Assembly: GCA_013152105.1 (NCBI GenBank)
Contig: JAADHA010000053.1
Coordinates: 10,648-18,050 of the forward strand
Length of the DNA stretch: 7,403 bases
Source: Oligoflexia bacterium
GTDB lineage: Bacteria; Myxococcota_A; UBA796; UBA2385
Reading direction: 5' to 3'
Part shown: in pieces, positions 1 through 6,590 of the stretch
Numbering within the stretch: position 1 is the stretch's first letter
How the letters are laid out: each line of letters starts with the position of its first letter
Position numbers and translations under genes: made by a program
The notes under the pieces: model-generated
What the model saw: only the letters and a program-made list of their open reading frames with translations
The model's database searches: none
Told to the model about the DNA's origin: nothing

Positions 1-143
1 GATCGCTGGTAAGGCTTGGCGGCCACAGCCGCTTGAGTCGCCTTGCGCAGCTTGGCGCCGGCGACGAGCTTCATCGCGCGGGTGATCTGCCGGGTGTTCT
101 TGACTGAGCCGATTCGGCGCCGGATGTCACGGAGAGAGGCCAT
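1..143 (-). CDS. atpG: ATP synthase F1 gamma subunit, N-terminal fragment (cut by the left edge)
   Basis: The gamma subunit is the rotating central shaft of F1 and couples proton flow through Fo to ATP synthesis. Only the first 47 codons are visible. They begin MASLRDIRRRIGSVKNTRQI and continue with an ITRAMKLVAGAKLRKA-type stretch, which is the highly conserved N-terminal helix of the family (pattern: S-x-R-D-I, K-N-T-x-Q-I-T-x-A-M-K-x-V-x-x-x-K-L). The ATG at 141-143 is supported by a CAGGAG ribosome-binding site at 152-157, eight bases upstream. It lies 33 bp downstream of the alpha gene, the standard alpha-gamma order, so the two are almost certainly co-transcribed. The remaining ~240 residues lie outside the window. 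Confidence 0.95.
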   Translation of the reverse strand, partial: MASLRDIRRRIGSVKNTRQITRAMKLVAGAKLRKATQAAVAAKPYQR

Positions 144-151
144 GGCCGGTG

Positions 152-157
152 CTCCTG
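152..157 (-). promoter_or_regulatory. Ribosome-binding site of the gamma subunit gene
   Basis: On the minus strand this reads CAGGAG, eight bases before the ATG at 143. The alpha gene has the identical hexamer before its start, which supports both start choices. Confidence 0.7.
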
Positions 158-176
158 GGGGCGAGTTTGGTGGCGC

Positions 177-1703
<1,527 letters not shown>

Positions 1704-1710
1704 CGCTGCG

Positions 1711-1716
1711 CTCCTG
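1711..1716 (-). promoter_or_regulatory. Ribosome-binding site of the alpha subunit gene
   Basis: CAGGAG on the minus strand, seven bases before the ATG at 1703. It decides the start in favour of MSLRAEEIS. The 81-bp gap that contains it shows no hairpin with a T run, so the operon is probably read through. Confidence 0.7.
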
Positions 1717-1784
1717 AGAACGAATGACAGGGGAGTGAAAAGGGAGGAGTGAGGGGCGCGGTCCCAGCGGTCCGCTGAGTGGTC

Positions 1785-2334
1785 TCAGGCCTGGGCCACG
1801 GGACGCAGCATGGCGTCTCGCATCGACGAGAGGCGCGCACGCACGCTGGCGTCGAAGACGGTGTCGCCCAAGCGGACGACCATGCCGCCCATGATATCGG
1901 GGTCCACGCGCTGTTCGAGGATGACATGCTTGCCGGTAGTGCCTTCGAGCGTGGCCCGCACTTGACCCAATATGGCGGGGGTGAGCGGGCGAGCCGTCGT
2001 GACAGAGCAGCGCCGCCAGGTCGTCGGCCATATCGCCATAGGCACGGTAGATATCAGCCAGGTGCTCGAAGCGATTCTTGTCGACCAGCAGCTTCAGGAA
2101 GTTCTTCACGACCCGGTGCAAGGACAAGCCGTCGAGCACCCGAATGAGGACGGCCCGGCGTTCAAGCGTCGTGATGCCCGGGTTGCCGAGTACGCTGCCC
2201 AGCAAGCCGTCTTCCTGGTTGATGAGGTCGAGAAAAGAGCCCAGGTCCGCGCCGAACTTGTCCGTCAGGCCGGCATCCTGGCCAAGCCCGACCAACGCGC
2301 GGGCGTAGCGACGAGCCAAAGATCCATCAGACAT
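1785..2334 (-). CDS. atpH: ATP synthase F1 delta subunit, reading frame broken in the middle
   Basis: The delta subunit caps the alpha3beta3 head and ties it to the b/b' peripheral stalk. The start ATG (2332-2334) has a GAGG ribosome-binding site at 2341-2344 and overlaps the end of the b gene by 8 bp. The first frame gives MSDGSLARRYARALVGL and runs through a typical helical N-terminal domain to about IYRAYGDMADDLAA. The recognisable C-terminal half, with VTTARPLTPAILGQV, a TGK segment, VDPDIMGGMVVRLGD and a DASVRARL tail, lies in another frame and stops at 1785. Going downstream, the frame must skip one base (one extra or two missing) at about 2001-2022. Joined, the halves give ~183 residues, normal for the family. 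Left in the first frame, the protein would run on as unrelated sequence to 1645, inside the alpha gene. A sequencing or assembly indel is the simplest cause; a real mutation cannot be excluded. Confidence 0.85.
2001..2022 (-). other. Frameshift junction inside the delta subunit gene
   Basis: Upstream of this point the delta-like residues (…GDMADD) are in the frame of the ATG at 2334. Downstream they (…SVTTARPLTP) are in the frame that ends at 1785. The minus-strand bases here read CTGGCGGCGCTGCTCTGTC. There is no homopolymer run or obvious slippery heptamer. By comparison with the usual spacing between the conserved acidic pair and the VTTA strand, roughly three residues also seem to be missing, so an 8-base loss would fit. 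That estimate comes from memory of the family, not from an alignment. Confidence 0.7.
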
Positions 2335-2950
2335 GGGTGACCTCGGCGTCGATCTCAGAGAAGAACTCGTTGGCCAGACGGATGTCGTCCTGTGGGCCGA
2401 CATTGGCGACGATGCGCTGCTCGGCCAGCTTCACCGCCAGGGCGACCGCGTCCCGGCGCAGCGACATTCTGGCCCGGGCGGTCTCGCTGTGAATCGTTCG
2501 CAGCGCGGCTTCGCGCAGGCGTTCGCCGTCCCGGTCGGCGCGCTCGAGGATGGCCAGGCGCTCGGCCTCGGCCTGCTTTTCCGCGTCCGCCTTCATCTCA
2601 ACCAAGCGCTCTTCGAAGCCGGCCAAGCGCCACTCCAATTCCTCGAAGCGCTCACGGGCTTCCTTGCGAAGGCGGTTGCTCTCGTCGATATCGCGCTTGA
2701 TCTCAGACGTTCGGTCGCGCATGCCGTCGCGGATCTTGCGCCCCGCGAAGTAGCCGATGACCCCAAGCAGCAACAGCAGGTTGAACACGTGAAACCCGAG
2801 GCCGGTCCACGGGATGGCACCCTGGGCTTCTTCGCCTGCGGCAGCGGCAGCGCCAGCGGCATGTTCTGCCGCCAAGGCCAGATCGGGTACCGTCAGGGCG
2901 ACCCCGGCGAAACCGACAGCCATGGCCAACGCGAGCGTGCGGTGCTTCAT
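2327..2950 (-). CDS. atpF: ATP synthase Fo b subunit with an N-terminal signal-like leader
   Basis: Subunit b forms the peripheral stalk with b', holding the alpha3beta3 head still against the membrane a subunit. The product is 207 residues from the ATG at 2948-2950. Residues 1-28 look like a signal peptide (MKHRTLALAM start, LALAA end). An Ala/Glu-rich linker follows, then a membrane helix at about 51-69 (VFNLLLLLGVIGYFAG). From about 72 on there is a long, highly charged helix rich in Glu, Arg and Ala, the expected stalk coiled coil. Such a leader is known in b subunits of several deltaproteobacteria. The open frame extends ten codons upstream, but that would overlap the b' gene and spoil the leader, so the internal ATG is preferred. 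The start lies 4 bp after the b' stop, with only a weak GGGGTGA-like ribosome site, suggesting translational coupling. Confidence 0.9.
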   Translation of the reverse strand: MKHRTLALAMAVGFAGVALTVPDLALAAEHAAGAAAAAGEEAQGAIPWTGLGFHVFNLLLLLGVIGYFAGRKIRDGMRDRTSEIKRDIDESNRLRKEARERFEELEWRLAGFEERLVEMKADAEKQAEAERLAILERADRDGERLREAALRTIHSETARARMSLRRDAVALAVKLAEQRIVANVGPQDDIRLANEFFSEIDAEVTHV

Positions 2951-2954
2951 TGGA

Positions 2955-3395
2955 TCACCCCACCAACAGGTCGCGGCCAAGCACCCGACCAGCGATTTCT
3001 TCCGACAGCTCGCGAGCGGTCTGCTCTACACTTTCTGAGGCGGCCCGACGCTCGGCGTCGATGTCCGCCACGGCGGCCTTGACCAAGGCGTCCGCGTCGG
3101 CACGAGCCGCGGCCATGCGCTCGGCCGCGGTGGCCTGGGCGTCATGGCGACAGTCCGTGCAGTGGTCGACGACCTGGGCGCGGGCATCTTCCATGCGAGC
3201 GTCGTACTTCGAGACCTTTTCGGCGATGCGTTCCTGCAGCGCGTCCGCTTCTTCCCGCCCCCCAACACGCGCCTTGTCGCGGTCGTCCAGGTACTCCAGC
3301 ATCGGCTTGAAGATGATGAAGTGCAGGGCCGCAAGCGTCAGCAGAAAAGGAATCAACTGCAGGGCCACGACCAGGGGATCGGGAATGATCTGCAT
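2955..3395 (-). CDS. ATP synthase Fo b' (second b-type) subunit
   Basis: This 146-residue protein is the first gene of the ATP synthase cluster and partners subunit b in the peripheral stalk. It has one membrane helix near the N-terminus (about 7-28, LVVALQLIPFLLTLAALHFI). The family-typical FKPMLEYLDDRD junction follows, then a charged, Ala-rich helix to the C-terminus with no globular domain. It lacks the signal-like leader of the following b subunit. Paired b'/b genes are known in deltaproteobacteria, cyanobacteria and alphaproteobacteria. Unusual are two cysteines, Cys79 and Cys82, in the stalk helix within HCTDCRH. The ATG at 3393-3395 has only a weak upstream ribosome site (CCGAGC). The symbol is left blank because usage varies (atpF', atpG, atpX). 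Confidence 0.88.
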   Translation of the reverse strand: MQIIPDPLVVALQLIPFLLTLAALHFIIFKPMLEYLDDRDKARVGGREEADALQERIAEKVSKYDARMEDARAQVVDHCTDCRHDAQATAAERMAAARADADALVKAAVADIDAERRAASESVEQTARELSEEIAGRVLGRDLLVG

Positions 3396-3530
3396 GAACA
3401 GCTCGGCAGGTTGGCCCCATCGCGTCGCCCACCAGTGAAGGCAGTGCGCACACTTGAGGCAGCGTGAAGGCGGCCGGGGTATCCCAGGTCCACAGCCGAG
3501 GCAACCGCGCCGGCGTCCTGACGCGGGGGC
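3396..3530. other. Non-coding gap upstream of the ATP synthase cluster
   Basis: These 135 bp separate the stop of the barrel-like gene from the b' start, both on the minus strand. The ATP synthase promoter is expected here, but I see no convincing pair of boxes. The best candidate is TTGCCT with GATACC 15 bases on, which is weak. The GC-rich stretch just after the upstream stop can form short hairpins (CCGCG…CGCGG) but has no T run, so it is not a clear terminator. Whether the upstream gene is co-transcribed with the ATP synthase genes cannot be decided from the sequence. Confidence 0.5.
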
Positions 3531-4220
3531 TCAGAAAGCCAGGTCCAGGGTGAGCGCTGGCTCGAGGGTCGCCAGGGTGGACACGGTCTTGTAGCCCTCG
3601 CCGACTTCCTGACTGCGCTGGACCACCAGCAGGCCACGCAGGCCCACGCAGGCCCCGAGCGAAAAGCAGGCCTCAGCACCCCCGCCCACCCGAAACCCGA
3701 CCGCGCCGATCCGAGCCCGGTCGCCCCCAGCCTCGCTGTCCTGCACCGTCTGTTCGTCGGCGGTCCACGACGTGTCGGCCCGTCGGGCCGAGGGGATCAC
3801 CGCGTAGCCACCACCCTGAAGATAGGGCGAGACCGAGGGAGCGCTGTCATCGCCGGGCAAGACCCGTCGGCGCAGGTAACGGCGGTAGTCCGCCCCCAGA
3901 CGCAGCCCCATGACGTACTGGGCCGCCTCGGACACGACGGCCCCGTCCCCGTCATAGGTGATGTCGGTGGTGCCCAGGCGCCCCAGACCCAGGTCCAACA
4001 GCACGGCGTCGGTGGCGGTGGTCACGCCCAGGTGCAGCGCGAGCGGCGGAGCCAGCATGCCGTCCGTGGCCGCCACCAATGTGCCCGAGAGCTGACCGGC
4101 GTCCACCCAGGCCAGATCGGACCGTCCCAAGGGAGTCCAGTCGACCCCCACAGTGCCGTGCCAGGGGCCAGCCAGAGCGGGGGAGAGAACGACCAGGAGC
4201 GCGGTGATCATTGAGAACAT
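3531..4220 (-). CDS. Putative outer-membrane beta-barrel protein, unrecognised family
   Basis: The product is 229 residues from the ATG at 4218-4220. It opens with a clear signal peptide (MFSMITALLVVLSPALAG, about 1-18). The mature part is rich in Gly and in alternating hydrophobic/polar stretches (LALHLGVTTATDAVLLDLGL, YVMGLRLGADYRRYL, GAVGFRVGGGAEACF, GLRGLLVVQRS). It ends in LEPALTLDLAF with a terminal Phe. That pattern, a signal peptide plus amphipathic strands and a C-terminal aromatic residue, fits a small outer-membrane barrel, but the exact family is not recognised. Two cysteines sit close together in ACFSLGAC. The open frame extends 95 codons further upstream, but that part is low-complexity shadow sequence antisense to the next gene. 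A second ATG at 4211 has no ribosome site, whereas 4220 is preceded by a weak AGAGAG. Function unknown. Confidence 0.7.
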   Translation of the reverse strand: MFSMITALLVVLSPALAGPWHGTVGVDWTPLGRSDLAWVDAGQLSGTLVAATDGMLAPPLALHLGVTTATDAVLLDLGLGRLGTTDITYDGDGAVVSEAAQYVMGLRLGADYRRYLRRRVLPGDDSAPSVSPYLQGGGYAVIPSARRADTSWTADEQTVQDSEAGGDRARIGAVGFRVGGGAEACFSLGACVGLRGLLVVQRSQEVGEGYKTVSTLATLEPALTLDLAF

Positions 4221-4246
4221 GGCGCTCTCTATCCAGCCGGCGGCGG

Positions 4247-4263
4247 GGCCGTCGGTCACGGCC
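4247..4263. promoter_or_regulatory. Inverted repeat centred in the divergent intergenic region
   Basis: The sequence is GGCCGT-CGGTC-ACGGCC: two perfect 6-bp arms around a 5-bp centre. It lies in the middle of the 67-bp gap between the divergent genes, 26 bp from one start (4220) and 24 bp from the other (4288). A regulator-binding site controlling both genes is possible. In DNA this GC-rich, a 6-bp inverted repeat can also arise by chance. The only -10-like element nearby is GATAAG at 4274-4279, too close to the ATG to be convincing. Confidence 0.3.
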
Positions 4264-4287
4264 AACGCAGGCGGATAAGCTGTGTGC

Positions 4288-5262
4288 ATGTACATCACCG
4301 CCATCGAGATCAAGGGCATGCGCGATCTGCCCCACCTGTCGCTCCACGACCTGGATCGCGTGGTCAGGGTTGCGGGTCCGACACCGGCCGCGACCGCGCT
4401 GGGCGATGGGCTGGAGCTGTTCTTCGCGGCCTTCTCGGCCCAAGCCCTCGAGCGCTTCCTGCGCCGAGTCGAGCTGCTCCAGCCGGAAGAGGCCCCCGAG
4501 ATCATCGGCGATCCCCATCCCGTTCAGGCCAGTTGGCAAGACCGCAAGGCCGCCGAGATGCAGGTCACGCAAGGTCAGCGCAGTCGCATCGTGACGGTCG
4601 AGCTGCGGCTGGATCCGCCGCTGTTTCGCACCCTCTCGGATCAGGCTGCCCGCGAACCACGCATGGTCGCGGCCCTGGCTTCGGGCGGGACCGTCCGGAT
4701 CACGGTCGGCGCGCTGCTGGCGACCAGCATGGACGCGCTCTCCCTGACCCTGACCGGCTTCCAGGTCGGCGACAAGCGCTTCGCGACGGCCGAAGGCGAA
4801 CGACCCGCCTGGCTCAAGAACTTCCTGCTCGCCCTGACCCACCGCTTCCACCGCGCCGACGAACGCCCCGCCGAAGCCCTCGCCCAGCAAGTCACGGAGT
4901 TGGCCCTCTCTCGGGATCGCCACGCGGACTTCCTGGGCTGGCAGCACACTCTCGCCGACTCCATCGGGCTGGTCCGCCCCGCCCTCGGCCCAGGGGGACA
5001 GCCCACCCTGGTGGCTGATGATCTGCCGCTGCGACGCCACGGGCCCGTGGCACTGCGACGCGCACGGCTGGCCGCGGATGCCTGGCTGGACCCCTGCGAT
5101 GTGCTGTGGGTCGACGACGGTCCCGCTTGGATCGACGACGCGGTGGCCGGCGACGACTCGCCCCTGGAACAGGTCTTTCGGGTGTGCGCCGACGGCACCA
5201 TCGACCCGACCCCTGCCGAGGACTCACCACTCACCCTGCGCCACCCTGGGCGCCACCGGTGA
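4288..5262 (+). CDS. Unrecognised protein with an SMC/RecF-like N-terminus lacking the P-loop lysine
   Basis: The product is 324 residues and I do not recognise the family. It starts MYITAIEIKGMRDLPHLSL, much like the first strands of SMC/RecF/OLD-type ATPases (M-Y-I-x-x-L-x-I-x-x-F-R). GPTPAATALGDGLELFFAAF follows at 30-49, where those proteins have GPNGSGKS-T-L-x-D-A-L. The Gly-Pro and the following helix are kept, but the Lys-Ser/Thr of Walker A is absent. Near the C-terminus VLWVDDGPAWIDD (272-284) resembles a Walker B strand with a D-loop. No ABC signature (LSGGQ) is visible. A nucleotide-free relative of such ATPases is my inference, with low certainty. No signal peptide or membrane helix is seen, so it is probably cytoplasmic. 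A GTG at 4282 is an alternative start; the ATG is preferred because it fits the MYI pattern. The stop overlaps the next start by 4 bp. Confidence 0.75.
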   Translation: MYITAIEIKGMRDLPHLSLHDLDRVVRVAGPTPAATALGDGLELFFAAFSAQALERFLRRVELLQPEEAPEIIGDPHPVQASWQDRKAAEMQVTQGQRSRIVTVELRLDPPLFRTLSDQAAREPRMVAALASGGTVRITVGALLATSMDALSLTLTGFQVGDKRFATAEGERPAWLKNFLLALTHRFHRADERPAEALAQQVTELALSRDRHADFLGWQHTLADSIGLVRPALGPGGQPTLVADDLPLRRHGPVALRRARLAADAWLDPCDVLWVDDGPAWIDDAVAGDDSPLEQVFRVCADGTIDPTPAEDSPLTLRHPGRHR

Positions 5263-5771
5263 GCAAAGAGGTGAGCAAGGAAGAGACGCCCCAGCCCGAG
5301 CGCACGATCCCCCTGGCGAAAGCCGCGATCTGCCACCGCTGCGGAGGCGACAAGCGCGGTCCCTTCGTGCCCTGCAAGGCCTGTGGCTACACGCCGGCGG
5401 GGGTCGACCGACAGGTGGCGTGGCTGTTCAGCGAGCACCATCTGGACCCGACCGAGCTGACCGAGGCGGCCCGGCGCTTGCGGGCCGGAGACCCCCCCGA
5501 ACCACCCAGAAGCCTGGTGGAACACGCCCGCGTCCAGATGGGTGCGGCGCCGCTCGGCACGGACGCTCGCCGCCGACTCACGACCCGCCAGCTCTTGGGC
5601 GTGACCCTGGCCAACGTCGTGCTGACCCCCCTGGTGGGGCTGGCTGTGTGGTGGGGGCTGCAAGAAGAGCGGCCGGTCGCTTCGCACCAGATCCTGCGCG
5701 TGACCCTACCAGTGGCCATCGGTGAAGCCCTGGCCTGGCTGCTGTTGATCGCCAGTTGGCGGCTGCGCTGA
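5259..5771 (+). CDS. Zinc-ribbon membrane protein of unknown function
   Basis: The product is 170 residues from a GTG at 5259-5261 that overlaps the previous stop (GTGA), so translation is probably coupled. After a charged tail (SKEVSKEETPQPER) comes a zinc ribbon, with Cys25 and Cys28 in CHRCGG and Cys39 and Cys42 in CKACGY. A helical, charged middle follows (about 48-95, with WLFSEHHLDPTELTEAARRL). Two predicted membrane helices lie at about 112-133 (LLGVTLANVVLTPLVGLAVW) and 145-166, and the protein ends almost at once with SWRLR. The ribbon would face the cytoplasm if the N-terminus is inside. I do not recognise the family; the coupled start suggests it works with the preceding protein, perhaps as its membrane partner. 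A second in-frame GTG at 5271 is possible. The upstream open frame to 5106 is a shadow of the previous gene. The stop is 9 bp from the convergent permease stop. Confidence 0.8.
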   Translation: MSKEVSKEETPQPERTIPLAKAAICHRCGGDKRGPFVPCKACGYTPAGVDRQVAWLFSEHHLDPTELTEAARRLRAGDPPEPPRSLVEHARVQMGAAPLGTDARRRLTTRQLLGVTLANVVLTPLVGLAVWWGLQEERPVASHQILRVTLPVAIGEALAWLLLIASWRLR

Positions 5772-5780
5772 GCCAAGCCC

Positions 5781-6590
5781 TCAGGGCACGTCCATGCGCG
5801 AGAAGCGGTACCAGGCCCCACCAAAACCGACCAGCAAGACCACGGCCATTCCCACAAAGGACCACGGGTCCCAGTCGCCGGTCCAGCCCTCCCAACAGGC
5901 CAAGGCATTGCCAGGCAGGACGTGGGAGACCGAGTCCGCCCAGGTCGCTCCCATCCAGCTCATGCCCTTGAACATGACGCGCAGGCCCATATCGCCCATC
6001 AGCAGCAGCATCATCGACACGATGACGCCGCCGACGCTGCGCACAAAGGTGCTGGCCAGCAACCCCAGCGCGATCAGCCCCAAGTCCGACAACAGGCTGG
6101 CGCCATAGCCAAGCAGCACATTGCCCAACCCGGTCGGTCCATCCATTCCGAACAGGGCGACCCCGCCCGCGATGGCCGGAACCAGCGTCAACACCAAGGT
6201 GAGCGCCGCAAGGCTGAGCAAGACCAGGGTCTTGCTGGCCAGGATCCACCACCGCGGAACCGGCCGCACCATGACCTCGCGCAGGGTCTGGTCGCCGATC
6301 TCACCCGCGAAGCTGGCGGCGGTCGCCAACAGCAAGACCAGGGGGAGGACGAAGAAGTTGCGTACCCGCAGCGCCCAGCCGGCGACGGCCGGACCGCTGA
6401 ATTCCACCATCTGGCTGACGGGATTGCCGTTGGCCTGGATGTTGCCTGCCTGGCCGTGGATCCACCGCATTACCAGCAGGACCCCGACGCCGCACAGCAG
6501 CGCCACGACCACGGCAAGCTTGGCGCTGGGGCGGCCGTAGATGGTCCGAGCTTCGGTTCGCACCACGGCCAAGAAGTGTGCCCGGCTCAT
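5781..6590 (-). CDS. ABC-2 type transporter permease
   Basis: This is the membrane half of an ABC transporter whose ATPase is the gene just upstream. The product is 269 residues with about six predicted membrane helices, near 24-41, 78-97, 118-144, 156-180, 186-204 and 243-262. A large extracytoplasmic-type loop of about 35 residues follows the first helix. GEIGDQTLREVMVRPVPRWW (96-115) matches the conserved cytoplasmic coupling segment of ABC-2 permeases (E-x-x-x-x-T-L-R-x-x-x-x-R-P-x-x-R). The start ATG overlaps the ATPase stop (ATGA) and has CAGGAG at 6596-6601, so the pair is translationally coupled. ABC-2 systems usually export lipids, polysaccharides, peptides or drugs, or support motility and envelope functions. 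Nothing here identifies the substrate. Confidence 0.9.
   Translation of the reverse strand: MSRAHFLAVVRTEARTIYGRPSAKLAVVVALLCGVGVLLVMRWIHGQAGNIQANGNPVSQMVEFSGPAVAGWALRVRNFFVLPLVLLLATAASFAGEIGDQTLREVMVRPVPRWWILASKTLVLLSLAALTLVLTLVPAIAGGVALFGMDGPTGLGNVLLGYGASLLSDLGLIALGLLASTFVRSVGGVIVSMMLLLMGDMGLRVMFKGMSWMGATWADSVSHVLPGNALACWEGWTGDWDPWSFVGMAVVLLVGFGGAWYRFSRMDVP

Noticed and set aside
3444..3451. GTGCGCAC palindrome upstream of the b' gene
   Set aside because: Eight bases, no longer symmetry, and expected by chance in DNA of this composition.
4221..4505. N-terminal extension of the barrel-like protein to an ATG at 4505
   Set aside because: The extra 95 residues are Ser/Arg/Ala-rich and antisense to the divergent gene, and they would bury the signal peptide in the interior of the protein.
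3952..5040. A long minus-strand open frame across the divergent intergenic region
   Set aside because: It runs antisense to the 4288-5262 gene and out of frame through the barrel-like gene; the composition is typical of shadow frames and the two overlapped genes have better starts and domain features.
5768..5784. CTGAG-CCAAGCC-CTCAG hairpin between the convergent stops, as a bidirectional terminator
   Set aside because: The stem is only 5 bp and no T run follows on either strand; it overlaps both stop codons and may be chance.
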